From the NCBI RefSeq assembly GCF_015207105.1, contig NZ_JADEXO010000048.1, positions 1-40,324 of the forward strand: a DNA stretch of 40,324 nucleotides, given 5' to 3'. Positions within the stretch are counted from its first letter, which is position 1. Each line of letters begins with the position of its first letter. Below the pieces are notes generated by a model that saw only the letters and a list, made by a program, of their open reading frames with translations, was not told the DNA's origin and did no database searches. The stretch is from a cf. Phormidesmis sp. LEGE 11477. GTDB lineage: Bacteria; Cyanobacteriota; Cyanobacteriia; Phormidesmidales; Phormidesmidaceae. Position numbers and translations under genes: made by a program. Positions 1-10,500 of the stretch are shown in pieces.

Positions 1-16
1 TGTGTATAAGAGACAG
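1..16. other. Tn5/Nextera mosaic-end remnant (library artefact)
   Basis: The first 16 bases, tgtgtataagagacag, are identical to the last 16 bases of the 19-bp Tn5 mosaic end used in transposase-based library kits. The match begins exactly at base 1 and then gives way to ordinary sequence. This is what an untrimmed adapter at a contig end looks like and is not part of the genome. Confidence 0.93.
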
Positions 17-33
17 CGACTATCATGGCCGGG

Positions 34-80
34 ATAAATCCCCTCTGGGGAGGGGTGGCCGTAGGCCGGGGTGGGTCTTC
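34..80. repeat. GC-rich palindromic intergenic element after nifH
   Basis: A block made almost wholly of short inverted repeats: cccctc (40-45) pairs with gagggg (50-55) across a 4-nt loop, and ggcc (57-60) pairs with ggcc (64-67) across 3 nt, followed by a ggggtggg tract. Elements of this composition are often dispersed in bacterial genomes. It lies between the nifH stop and the contig end, so a multi-copy repeat could explain why assembly stopped here. Copy number cannot be judged from one window. Confidence 0.5.
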
Positions 81-131
81 AGCGTGTAGAGCTAAACAGC
101 TACCTAATTAGCATCCGCCGCCCGAGCGAAG

Positions 132-1128
<997 letters not shown>

Positions 1129-1218
1129 CGGTTGGCGTGGAATGAATGATGTTCATAGTGTCAGATAAAAAGTTTAAGAAAAATTCGGCTGACCGCTTGA
1201 CTTAAATAGTCGCTCTTC

Positions 1219-2103
1219 CTAAGCGGGAACAACAACAAGTGTAGAAGAGACTTTTGTCTGCAAGCTGGCCTCAATAGAATTTTTCAAGGTTTCGCTACTG
1301 CTCTCACAGCCGCCACAGGCTCCTGTGAGTAGAACTCTAACAACATCGCCATCAACGTCGTAAAGCTCGATATCACCTCCATCAGCCAACAGAATGGGTC
1401 GAACATCTTCAGCGATGACTTGTTGAATAAGATTGATCTTTTGCATCGGTGTGAGCGGTTTATCCGCCGCCTGAGCAGCGACTTCTGAGGTTACTCTAGC
1501 TGAGAGTGCTGTTCTCTCTTGCTGCACCTCTATGAGCAAATCTTCAATGCCAGCCTGACAGCTACCGCAGCCCCCGCCTGCTTTTACATAGTTTGTCACT
1601 TGTTCAACAGTAGTTAAATCGTTCTCGATAATCACTCGGCGAATGCGGGGCTCAGAGATGCCGTAGCAAGAGCAAATCAGCGTGCCGTCATCATCTTCGT
1701 GTTGCTCAATCTCGATGCCGCGATACTTATAGATTGCAGCTTCTAGAGCTTCTTGGCCCATGACTGAGCAGTGCATTTTGGCTTCGGGCAGACCGCCTAG
1801 ATAGTCGGCGATATCGTGGTTGGTAATTTTTAGGGCTTCATCAAGCGTTTTCTGTTTGATGATTTCAGTTAGGGCAGATGAAGAGGCGATCGCACTCGTA
1901 CAGCCAAAGGTTTGAAAGCTAGCATCTTGAATGACTTCAGTAGATTCTTGAATTCTCAGATGCAGCCGCAGCGCGTCTCCGCAGGCAATGCTGCCCACTT
2001 CACCGTAGACCACTGCCACATCAGGCTCTTGAGGATCTGCGATCGCGCCCTGATTGATCGGGTTATAGAATAAATCAAGTACTTTTTCAGAATAGTCCCA
2101 CAT
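1219..2103 (-). CDS. nifU: Fe-S cluster scaffold protein NifU
   Basis: Modular scaffold on which NifS-derived sulfur and iron are assembled into [Fe-S] clusters for nitrogenase. Counting from the ATG at 2103 it has 294 aa and the usual three domains. The IscU-like N-terminal domain carries Cys41, Cys68 and Cys112. The central BFD-like [2Fe-2S] domain has CSC and CGSC pairs. The C-terminal Nfu domain has the motif GACGGC. The frame stays open 32 codons further upstream, but that extension is unlike NifU and is formed partly by the heptamer repeats, so MWDYSEKVLDLF is taken as the start. It lies 59 nt after nifS and 211 nt before nifH. No strong Shine-Dalgarno is visible. Confidence 0.96.
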   Translation of the reverse strand: MWDYSEKVLDLFYNPINQGAIADPQEPDVAVVYGEVGSIACGDALRLHLRIQESTEVIQDASFQTFGCTSAIASSSALTEIIKQKTLDEALKITNHDIADYLGGLPEAKMHCSVMGQEALEAAIYKYRGIEIEQHEDDDGTLICSCYGISEPRIRRVIIENDLTTVEQVTNYVKAGGGCGSCQAGIEDLLIEVQQERTALSARVTSEVAAQAADKPLTPMQKINLIQQVIAEDVRPILLADGGDIELYDVDGDVVRVLLTGACGGCESSSETLKNSIEASLQTKVSSTLVVVPA

Positions 2104-2123
2104 GGCAGTTTCTAGGAAGGGTA

Positions 2124-2159
2124 AACGATGAACGATGAATGATGAACAAATGAACGACG
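2124..2159. repeat. Heptamer tandem repeat (STRR-like) between nifS and nifU
   Basis: Five near-copies of a 7-nt unit on the plus strand: aacgatg, aacgatg, aatgatg, aacaaatg (8 nt) and aacgacg. It fills most of the 59-nt nifS-nifU spacer. Short tandemly repeated heptamers (STRR) are a known class of intergenic repeat in filamentous cyanobacteria. On the nif transcript it lies just before the nifU start. Confidence 0.75.
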
Positions 2160-2162
2160 AGA

Positions 2163-3356
2163 TTAAGCGGTGTGAACAAGATCGCGGCTTTGTAGCCACT
2201 CTGACTGATCGTTGTTGAAAGGAGATAGCGCTCGTAATTTTTCAACGATGGCCGGCATGACACTCACCACCTGTTGAATTTCCGCCCCAGTCGTAAATCG
2301 AGAGAGACTAAAGCGAATAGACCCGTGAAGAATGGTATAGGGCAGGCCCATCGACGTTAGTACGTGAGAAGGATCGAGCGATCCAGACGTGCAGGCAGAG
2401 CCAGAGGAGGCGCAGATGCCGTGCTTGTCTAGCATGAATAGAATGGCCTCACCTTCGATGTATTTGAAGCCAATATTGGTGGTGTTGGGTAGGCGAACGG
2501 TGCCACCGCCATTGACTTCGCACTCTGGAATCGCCGCTAATAGCTGCTGTTCTAACGCATCACGCAACTTAGCTTCTCTATCTACCGTTTGCAGATGCTG
2601 CTGAGCCAGCTCCGCTGCTTTACCCAAAGCGACGATACTAGCAACGTTTGGCGTGCCAGCTCGGCGGCCCCGCTCTTGATGTCCGCCGAGTAGGAAAGGG
2701 CGAAATCGGAACCCGCGACGGCTGTACAACACTCCAATTCCTTTGGGCGCATGCAGCTTGTGACCCGAGAGCGTCAGCAGGTCGATAGTGCTGTTTTTGA
2801 GAGTGATCGGCAGTTTGCCGACGGCCTGGACAGCATCAACGTGGAAAGTGGCACCGCATTCTTTGGCGATCGCCCCAATCTGTTCTATCGGAAAAACGAC
2901 CCCGGTTTCGTTGTTGGCATACATTGTTGTCACCAGGGCCGTCCCCCCGGTCACTGCCGCTTCTACTTCCATCAAATCGATCTGTCCGCGTCCATCAACA
3001 GAGAGATAGGTGACGGTGTAACCCTTTTTTTCGAGGTGCTTGCACACATTGAGCACGGCTGGATGTTCTACCGCTGTGGTGACGATATGACGCTTGTTAG
3101 GCTGAGCGGCGAGCGCTGCATGAATGGCAGTGTTGTTACCTTCACTGCCGCAGCTATTGAAGATGATTTCGGTTTCTTCTGCGCCGAGCAGCGCGGCCAC
3201 CTGAGCCCGAGCGTTTTGCAGCGCAGCGCCCACCTGACCGCCAAAGCTATGCATGGAAGAGGGATTACCGTAAAGGTTGCTGAGGTAAGGCAACATTGCG
3301 GTCAAAACATCTGGATCTATTTGAGTAGTGGCGTTGTTGTCTAGATAAGTAACCAT
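2163..3356 (-). CDS. nifS: Cysteine desulfurase NifS
   Basis: PLP-dependent desulfurase that takes sulfur from L-cysteine and delivers it as persulfide to NifU. At 397 aa from the ATG it is full length. The PLP lysine is in SGHKLHAPKG (about Lys200) and the persulfide cysteine is in SSGSACTSGS (about Cys322). The N terminus TYLDNNATT is the standard class-V aminotransferase start. A GTG lies immediately before the ATG; the ATG is preferred, with AGAGAG about 8 nt upstream. It follows fdxN by about 70 nt in the same operon. Confidence 0.97.
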   Translation of the reverse strand: MVTYLDNNATTQIDPDVLTAMLPYLSNLYGNPSSMHSFGGQVGAALQNARAQVAALLGAEETEIIFNSCGSEGNNTAIHAALAAQPNKRHIVTTAVEHPAVLNVCKHLEKKGYTVTYLSVDGRGQIDLMEVEAAVTGGTALVTTMYANNETGVVFPIEQIGAIAKECGATFHVDAVQAVGKLPITLKNSTIDLLTLSGHKLHAPKGIGVLYSRRGFRFRPFLLGGHQERGRRAGTPNVASIVALGKAAELAQQHLQTVDREAKLRDALEQQLLAAIPECEVNGGGTVRLPNTTNIGFKYIEGEAILFMLDKHGICASSGSACTSGSLDPSHVLTSMGLPYTILHGSIRFSLSRFTTGAEIQQVVSVMPAIVEKLRALSPFNNDQSEWLQSRDLVHTA

Positions 3357-3425
3357 CACGGCTCTCTGTAGAAAGGAAAAGGGGCAAAGAAGAAAAAAGA
3401 GAAAGAAGAACTAGCGAAATCGAGA

Positions 3426-3830
3426 CTAGGGGACTAGGGGAACGTTTTCGGTCTTTTTAGGATGAGCCTGCAATTTCTGCAGTGTCTGAGAATAGGTGTC
3501 GAACCAATCATGCCAATAGCCTGACTGGGCAGAGTCTCTTAACTTAGAAATCCGGTAGTCGTAGTTCGCTTGCCAAGCTTGCCAATAATCTGTTGAAGTT
3601 TCTAGGGCGCGGCTAAAGGTGAATGCAGTCGACTCAGGTGATAAAGAAACGCAGCCGCTATTGGTTGGACAGACTGACCAGCACTGAGGGACGCTATGGA
3701 AACCCTGACAGTTGTTGCAAAGATCAGTATTGATGCTAAAACTATCTCCATTTGGCTCGATTGCGTTGGTGGGGCAAGCGGGCAGGCAGCGTTGACAGCC
3801 AATGCAGTCTTCAGTGATGGCATAAGTCAT
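3426..3830 (-). CDS. fdxN: nif-linked 2[4Fe-4S] ferredoxin FdxN
   Basis: Bacterial-type ferredoxin, probably an electron donor for NifB or other nif maturation steps. The first cluster motif is C9-x2-C12-x2-C15-x3-C19-P. The second is C38-x2-C41-x8-C50-x3-C54-P, the long-spaced form typical of nif-associated ferredoxins. At 134 aa it has a C-terminal extension of about 70 residues, rich in aromatic residues, beyond the ferredoxin fold. AGAGGA lies 9 nt before the ATG. It starts only 12 nt after the nifB stop, so the two are likely co-translated. Confidence 0.93.
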   Translation of the reverse strand: MTYAITEDCIGCQRCLPACPTNAIEPNGDSFSINTDLCNNCQGFHSVPQCWSVCPTNSGCVSLSPESTAFTFSRALETSTDYWQAWQANYDYRISKLRDSAQSGYWHDWFDTYSQTLQKLQAHPKKTENVPLVP

Positions 3831-3842
3831 GGTTTAAATCCT

Positions 3843-5291
3843 CTATATATAAACAGTCTTGAGCACATGTTCTGTATAAAACTCTCGGGCCACCGCTTCG
3901 ATTACGTCGTAGGCTTCTACAACAAACAGACCCGCCTTTTGCAGCTCTTTTTGAGGGCAAGGGCCAACCTTGGCGGCAAGTACCGCTTTGCAATCGGAAA
4001 TGGTGTCAATGATGCCAGCTAGGCTAGCCGCCTCACCGTAGCCGCCCTGGCAGTAGTCAGCAACCTTACGATGGCCGACAAATTTCACATCAGCCCCGTT
4101 GACTTCATAGATCATGAACTCTTTGGCATGACCAAAGTGTTGATTGACTAGCCCGCCGCCTTTGGTGGCAACAGCGACCAATACGCTAGGAGACTCTGTT
4201 GAAGATTGAGCTTCAGGGCTGGCTGCTGTCTTCTTGGCGGCGGCTTCTCTTTTCTGGGCGATCGCAGCTTCGGTCTGTTGAATATCCGAGCGAACGGCCT
4301 GACGCTTTTCGGCGCTGTAGTCCACTGGCATTTCCATGAACTTCTCTTTGGTGAATTCTGCAGAGCGATCTTCACCGAGCAATCCGACAGCATCGGCGCG
4401 GCACTGACGGCAGTGACGCATGATCTTCATGTGACCAGCGCACTTATCTTGAACAGTTTTGAGTTCTTTCGGCGTCGGCCCCCGCTGCCCATTGAGGCCA
4501 AAGTAAGTACCGTGTTCTGGCTTTGAGATTAGCGGCATAATATTGTGTAAAAATGCGCCGCGATCGCGCACCGCCTGATTCACCTCTGGCATATGCTCAT
4601 CATTGATGCCAGGAATCAAGACTGAATTCACCTTGCACAAGATATCAGCATCTCTGAGCGCTTCTAAGCCCTCCATCTGTCGCTGGTGCAAGATCTTTAC
4701 CCCTTCGATGCCGCGATAGCGCTTGCGGCGGTAGTGAACCCAGGGATAGATCTTTTCACCAATAGCAGGATCGACCATATTGATAGTAATAGTCACATGA
4801 TCGACATTAAGAGCTTTGATGCGATCGACATAATCGGGCAGCATCAAACCGTTGGTAGAAAGGCAGAGTTTGATATCAGGTGCCTGCTTGGCCACCAGTT
4901 CAAACGTGCGAAAAGTCTTTTCAGGATTAGCGAGCGGATCGCCAGGGCCAGCAATTCCTAGAACAGACATTTGAGGAATCTTGCCAGCGACAACTAACGC
5001 CTTATGAGCGGCTTCTTCAGGGGTTAGCAGTTCGCTAACCACACCTGGGCGACTCTCATTAGCACAGTCGTATTTGCGATTGCAAAAGTTACACTGAATG
5101 TTGCAAGCTGGCACAACAGCAACATGCATCCTGGCATAGTGATGATGAGCTGATTCGCTGTAGCAGGGGTGGTTTTCAATCCGGGCTTTGAGCGATTCAC
5201 TAACAGCAGGTTCACTTGTGGATGTACAGCCACAGCCGCCAGACTTTTTAGACGGCGTGGCTGTAGTAATAGTTTGATGCTGCGTCGTCAT
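3843..5291 (-). CDS. nifB: FeMo-cofactor biosynthesis radical-SAM protein NifB
   Basis: Radical-SAM enzyme that converts Fe-S units plus SAM into NifB-co, the Fe-S-C precursor of FeMo-co. At 482 aa it is the usual two-domain form. The SAM-cluster motif is C63-x3-C67-x2-C70, with Cys20, Cys22, Cys43 and Cys76 nearby as candidate ligands for the additional clusters. From about residue 368 there is a NifX/NafY-like cofactor-binding domain with NQHFGHA. It is the first gene of the operon, with a gene-free leader of more than 1 kb upstream, which suggests the main nif promoter is there. No strong Shine-Dalgarno is seen. Confidence 0.97.
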   Translation of the reverse strand: MTTQHQTITTATPSKKSGGCGCTSTSEPAVSESLKARIENHPCYSESAHHHYARMHVAVVPACNIQCNFCNRKYDCANESRPGVVSELLTPEEAAHKALVVAGKIPQMSVLGIAGPGDPLANPEKTFRTFELVAKQAPDIKLCLSTNGLMLPDYVDRIKALNVDHVTITINMVDPAIGEKIYPWVHYRRKRYRGIEGVKILHQRQMEGLEALRDADILCKVNSVLIPGINDEHMPEVNQAVRDRGAFLHNIMPLISKPEHGTYFGLNGQRGPTPKELKTVQDKCAGHMKIMRHCRQCRADAVGLLGEDRSAEFTKEKFMEMPVDYSAEKRQAVRSDIQQTEAAIAQKREAAAKKTAASPEAQSSTESPSVLVAVATKGGGLVNQHFGHAKEFMIYEVNGADVKFVGHRKVADYCQGGYGEAASLAGIIDTISDCKAVLAAKVGPCPQKELQKAGLFVVEAYDVIEAVAREFYTEHVLKTVYI

Positions 5292-6421
5292 TGCTTTGCG
5301 GGTGGTAAGGGTAGGCGTTTAGGGAGGGTAGGGATTAGGTCTTCTAGGCCACGGAGTGGTTTCAAGGCGTGGTTCCAATCGCGAATGAGTTGGGGGTGCG
5401 CGGCTTGACTAGCTCCTTGAAGTAGGAGAGTAAGCCTGTGAGGGCAGCCCAGCAAGATTGAGTTCGCGTGAAATCAGTTCGCGTGAGATCACAGTGGCCT
5501 GGCATTGAGTGTTCCACTACTGTTGAACCGCTGATGTTGAACCGTTGAGTTCATCAAGGCAAACCGTCAGGATTAAAGAAGCTCTAACTGAGCTGAAGTT
5601 GACGTTGTCTTGTTGATGGACTTCACCGAATTCAATCAAGGGTTCAATCAAGGAATCGAATACCAATGCTTGAAGACCTAGGTGTTCGTCGATGAAAAAG
5701 TTATAGCAAGCGGCCTACAGGCTCTATCTCTGAGGTCAGTCGATAGGATTTATTGAATGATTAACGCTGCACTCAATCGCTGTAGCCCTTTGGAATTCAG
5801 AGAAAAATATTTTTTGCAGATCGGGGTACGAGTATTTTGGCCTTTATCGGCTGGCATTTATTTACCCTGGGTCGATAATTGCTGCACTCAGCTAGATGGC
5901 CCATAGAGTAAAGGATACAGACTATTTCGTATGGCTCTAAGCAAGCTGTTAGGAGAGTACTCAAAGACAGCCGGTTTGTAAAAACAGATACAGATAGAAA
6001 CAAAATAGAGCGCTGGATTAAAGACTCTTATTTATTTTCTGTATCCTTTTCAACAGTTTTAGCTTTTCTTTGTAACAGAATCTAAATTCTCAGAAGCAAA
6101 TTAGCTATATGTTCGCTTCTATAGCGGTTGCCATTTTGCTCTGTACAGGCTCTAACGGTGAAAATTTATACATGTATAAGGAGAAAAGTGCTTACTGCCC
6201 CAATCAACTCCATGATAGGTAGGCGTGATAAATCCACTAGCCACTCACGCCAGCCGCCTATCTCATCGTAAAATTCAGATGTGTCGCAGTCACCATCGCA
6301 AAGCTATCTATGTCTTTAGGCGTAGCCAAATGCTATACACACTAGCCAAATGATAAGTGTGTGCTTCCACTTTTTGCGCGATCGCCAGCCAAACGCAAAA
6401 AGCATGATCGCTGAGTTCTCA
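5292..6421. promoter_or_regulatory. Gene-free leader upstream of nifB with short direct repeats
   Basis: About 1.1 kb without a convincing gene; the one minus-strand frame near 5797-6003 has no family features. It should hold the nifB promoter. Short direct repeats lie in the half nearest nifB: agttcgcgtgaaatc (5461-5475) and agttcgcgtgagatc (5476-5490) are adjacent 15-mers differing at one base, tgttgaaccg occurs at 5521 and 5535, and ttcaatcaag at 5631 and 5643. Cyanobacteria lack sigma-54, so a NifA-type promoter is not expected. Binding by CnfR/PatB is possible, but I do not recognise a site. Confidence 0.5.
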
Positions 6422-6856
6422 CTATTCAACCGACCAATCTTCCAACAAAAGTCCTGGCACCTGCTTAAAATCTTGCCGATTCCTAGTTACAAGAACGCCA
6501 CCGCTAGCTAAAACAATCGAAGCGATCCGTAAGTCTTGCGTTCCGATGCGAACGCCTACGCTTCTAAATTCCCGAAAGCGGCTGTCAGCATCTGCACTGT
6601 AATTTAAAGCCGTTATACCAACGAATGAATCTATTGTCATAGCCAAACGTTTATAGGCTAAGACAAGCTGCGTGGGTTGCGCCGCTGCCTTCCCAACTTG
6701 AGCTAACCGACCCTTTAACTGTTCTTCAAAGCTAATAACTGTGGTAGCTAGCTTATTAGCAGTACGTTTTCTCGCAGCTAGTACGCATCTCACGACAGTC
6801 GGATGGTTATGATCAAAAAGGCTTAAATGATCTGTATCTAAGATATACAAAGTCAC
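6422..6856 (-). CDS. PIN-domain (VapC-family) ribonuclease toxin
   Basis: A 144-aa PIN-domain protein, likely a Mg-dependent endoribonuclease toxin. The family's acidic residues are visible: Asp7 and Asp9 in YILDTDHLSLF, a glutamate in ISFEEQL near residue 45, and an aspartate in GTQDLRIASI near residue 106, followed by VTRNRQDF. Length is typical for VapC. Its start overlaps the upstream antitoxin stop by 4 nt, so the pair is probably translationally coupled. The RNA target cannot be told from sequence. Confidence 0.87.
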   Translation of the reverse strand: MTLYILDTDHLSLFDHNHPTVVRCVLAARKRTANKLATTVISFEEQLKGRLAQVGKAAAQPTQLVLAYKRLAMTIDSFVGITALNYSADADSRFREFRSVGVRIGTQDLRIASIVLASGGVLVTRNRQDFKQVPGLLLEDWSVE

Positions 6857-7194
6857 TGACTTGTTCTTTCATCCATTTCTCTGCGATATGTTTCAATCTC
6901 TGACAAGAAATCGTCCCACGTCGGGTCGCCTTCAAAGATTCCTGCGCGTTTTATCCAAGGATCTTCTGCTTGCACGCAATCGGGCTGAGAACCATTTGTC
7001 GCGACGATCTCAATATCGGAATCAATGTCAATCGATACAAGCTTAGCGTTTGATAGTTGAGATACTAGCATGGCCTTGATATGACCAATCGCCTCTTCCT
7101 CTGTTTTGCCATCTGCTACCATATCCGATAGCCCCATCACAGAAGCTACAAAATGCTGCTCTGAAGGCTTGCGAACCAAAACTTGATACTGCAT
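6853..7194 (-). CDS. HicB-like antitoxin partner of the PIN toxin
   Basis: A 113-aa protein. Residues 1-50 resemble the HicB/UPF0150 fold: an initial beta strand MQYQVLVRK, then GLSDMVADGKTEEEAIGHIK, matching the family pattern in which a substrate-like strand is followed by a helix rich in Glu and Ala. There is no helix-turn-helix; the acidic C-terminal part (about 75-113) with paired Trp/Asp residues is the likely toxin-binding segment. It overlaps the toxin by 4 nt in the antitoxin-first order. Pairing of HicB-like proteins with PIN toxins instead of HicA occurs in cyanobacteria. No operator is evident. Confidence 0.75.
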   Translation of the reverse strand: MQYQVLVRKPSEQHFVASVMGLSDMVADGKTEEEAIGHIKAMLVSQLSNAKLVSIDIDSDIEIVATNGSQPDCVQAEDPWIKRAGIFEGDPTWDDFLSEIETYRREMDERTSQ

Positions 7195-7569
7195 ATACTG
7201 TTACTACCTACCTAACCAAGTTGCTTCTACTATAGTGGCTGATCGCGCTACGTCTGCGGCTGGGTCTGTATTACTAACGTGCTGGCGGTCAGACTGCTGA
7301 ACAAAAGAAACCATGAGTGAGAGGGGCGATCGCGGCTAAATATAGATGACGCTACCGTACAGCTAAACTAACGCCTATCTGAAAGTTAGAGCCCAAAAAA
7401 GCACAATGCAGGATGAATGATTTTTGCTGGTCTAGGGCAAGTCAGCGTTTCCGACTCCTGATTCATTCTCGAAATCAGCAGGTTCGCTTTTCTTAATCTG
7501 GTTGGCCGCTAATTCGCTGCGTTGAATAGACTAGTAATCGTTAATCGATAAAATCAGGACGCTATCTAC
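7195..7569. other. Intergenic region between the antitoxin and chlH starts
   Basis: A 375-nt divergent spacer that must hold promoters for both the toxin-antitoxin pair (minus) and the ChlH-like gene (plus). It contains a HIP1 octamer near 7327. I see no repeat, RNA gene or further coding frame. Confidence 0.5.
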
Positions 7570-10500
7570 ATGGCGCGGATCGTTTTAATTGCTGGGTTTG
7601 AAGCCTTCAATACAAACCTGTACGAACAGGCTGCTGCTAGTGCTCGCCGCCCTGATCTAGAGATTCAGGTGTTTTGCGATCGCGATCTCACCACCCAACC
7701 AGAGGCGGTTGCTCAAGCGCTGGCCAAAGCAGACATCTTTTTCGCCAGCCTGATTTTCGACTACGACCAGGTGATCTGGCTACGCGATCGCCTCGAACAT
7801 ATTCCTACTCGCCTAATCTTTGAATCTGCGCTTGAACTCATGGCCCTTACTCAGCTAGGGAAGTTTGCGATGCGGCCAAAAAGCGGCCAGAAAAAGGCAG
7901 GCATGCCTAAGCCAGTTCAATTTATTCTCAACAAGTTTGGCAGCGGCAAAGAAGAAGATCGGCTCGCAGGCTATCTTAGCTTTCTCAAGGTCGGCCCCAA
8001 ACTACTTAAATATGTTCCTGCTCGCAAGGTTCAAGATCTGCGTAACTGGCTGATTATCTACGGCTATTGGAATGCGGGTGGCTCCGAAAACGTCACCGCC
8101 CTGTTCAACATTCTGGCTGAAAAGTATCTTGGCTTGTCGGGGGGCGAGATTCCGCCAGTGATTGAAACGCCCAATATGGGACTTTTGCATCCAGATCACG
8201 ACGGCTATTTTGAATCGCCTCAAGCTTATATTGACTGGTATAGAGAAGCGCGCGCGCCAGAGCTGCAAACAGGCGCTAGTCGGCCTGCGGTCGCTATCTT
8301 GCTGTATCGCAAGCATGTGATTACTCACCAGCCCTATATCCCTCAGCTGATTCGCTGTTTTGAGCAGGCGAATCTCACCCCAGTGCCGATTTTTATCAAT
8401 GGGGTAGAAGGTCATGTCGCCGTTCGCGATTGGATGACAACAGCTTACGAGCAGGCGCAGCGGGCACTCGGGAACAAAGCCTGTCTTTCTCTCTCTTCTA
8501 GGGCTGTCAAAGTTGACGCGATTGTCTCGACGATTGGCTTTCCACTGGTGGGTGGGCCTGCTGGCTCGATGGAAGCGGGGCGGCAGGTCGCGGTGGCCAA
8601 GCGAATATTAGCCGCTAAAAATGTTCCTTATGTGGTGTCGGCCCCGCTGCTGATTCAAGATGTCCATTCCTGGACGCGCCAGGGCATTGGTGGGCTGCAA
8701 AGTGTAGTGCTATATGCCTTGCCGGAGCTAGACGGTGCGATTGATCCGGTGCCCCTAGGCGGACTGGTGGGCGATCGCATCTATCTAGTGCCTGAACGGG
8801 TAAAGCGCTTGACTGGCCGCCTCAACCAGTGGATTACCCTTCGGCAAAAGCCTTTGGCAGAACGCAAGCTGGCTGTGATTCTCTACGGATTTCCACCGGG
8901 ATATGGGGCCACGGGTACAGCTGCTCTGCTCAATGTACCGGAGTCTCTTCTCAACTTGTTGCGATCGCTAAAGGAGGCGGGCTATGAGGTAGGAGATTTG
9001 CCCGCAAGCGGGGAAGAGATTGTTGCCCAGGTGAAGGCGGCGGATGAATGGATGCCGGGAATGGACGGCGGAGAGACAATACCAACGACGGTATCCGTGC
9101 ATCAGCTCAGCAAGTGGTTAGGCTATTTGCAGCAAACAAAAATAGAGCGCCAGTGGCAATCGCTGACGGGCACAGGAATCAAAACCTTTAAAGCAGACTT
9201 TTTGCTAGGCGGTGTGCAGTTGGGCAACGTGTGGATTGGGGTGCAGCCACCGTTGGGCATCGCCGGAGATCCGATGCGATTAATGTTTGAAAGAGATCTG
9301 ACACCGCACCCTCAGTACGCGGCTTTTTATAGCTGGTTAAAAGAAGATTTTCGCGCTGATGCGGTGGTGCATTTTGGCATGCATGGGACGGCGGAGTGGC
9401 TGCCGGGCTCGCCGCTGGGTAATACGGGCTATTCTTGGTCGGATATTTTGCTAGGCAACTTACCGAATCTCTATGTCTATGCCGCCAACAATCCGTCGGA
9501 GTCAATGCTGGCCAAAAGACGGGGCTATGGCGTGCTGATTTCTCATAATGTGCCCCCTTATGGCAGAGCCGGACTGTATAAAGAGCTGCTGAGTTTGCGA
9601 GAGCTGATTGCGGAGTATCGAGAGAATCCTGAGGCTAATGCAGTGCTAAAAGGGGCTATTTGCAAGCAGATTGTAGATTCTGGATTGGAGGCCGACTGCC
9701 CTTTTACAGCCGCGCGTGACTTGGGCATTGAGTTTTCGGCTCAGACGCTGACCATGTTTAGCCCAGCAGTATTCGATGAGTATATGGGCGTGCTGTATCG
9801 GTATCTGCAAACTCTGGAGAATCGACTGTTCTCATCGGGGCTGCATGTGCTGGGGGCAACACCAACAGAAGCAGATCTAGAAAGCTATTTGTCGGCTTAC
9901 TTTGGCGATCGCTACACGCCTGAGCTTCAGGCTGCGATCGCGCAATCCCAGAATAATGCCCAGAACGATTCCCAGAACAATTCCCAACCAGCCGTCGCCT
10001 CTAATGTTCTCTCTAACAGCGTCTCTGACAGTGCCTCCAGCATAGACCAGCCGCAGCTAGAAGAAGCTCTACTCATTCGCGATCGCCTGCTGCAAACCCC
10101 TGACGAACTAACGAATCTCCTGCGCGGACTCAACGGAGAATATATTCTTCCTGCGCCTGGGGGCGATCTCTTGCGCGATGGGCCAGGTGTGCTGCCGACG
10201 GGCCGTAATATTCATGCGCTCGATCCCTACCGGATGCCATCACCCGCTGCCTATGAGAGAGGACGTGCGATCGCTCAAAAAATTCTCTCTCAGGCACTGG
10301 CTGAAACGGGCCAATATCCTGAGACTATAGCGGTTATGCTCTGGGGTCTTGATGCGATTAAAACTAAAGGAGAATCGCTTGGCATTTTGTTAGAACTGGT
10401 GGGGGCGACGCCGATCAAAGAAAGCACCGGGCGCATCGTCCGCTATGACCTGAGCCCCCTGGCCGAACTCAATCATCCACGCATTGATATACTCGCTAAT

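Noticed and set aside
2104-2199. Longer NifU start
   Set aside because: The extension overlaps the end of nifS, is encoded partly by tandem heptamers and does not resemble NifU N termini.
2751-3344. Long plus-strand frame (197 codons) opposite nifS
   Set aside because: It lies wholly antisense to an intact NifS, has no family motif and no ribosome-binding site; it arises from codon bias of the real gene.
5640-5665. tRNA-like gggttcaatca word in the nifB leader
   Set aside because: No acceptor or anticodon stem can be formed around it; it belongs to a short direct repeat.
8002-8415. Minus-strand frame (137 codons) inside the chlH-like gene
   Set aside because: Antisense to a clearly conserved protein, with no recognisable domain.
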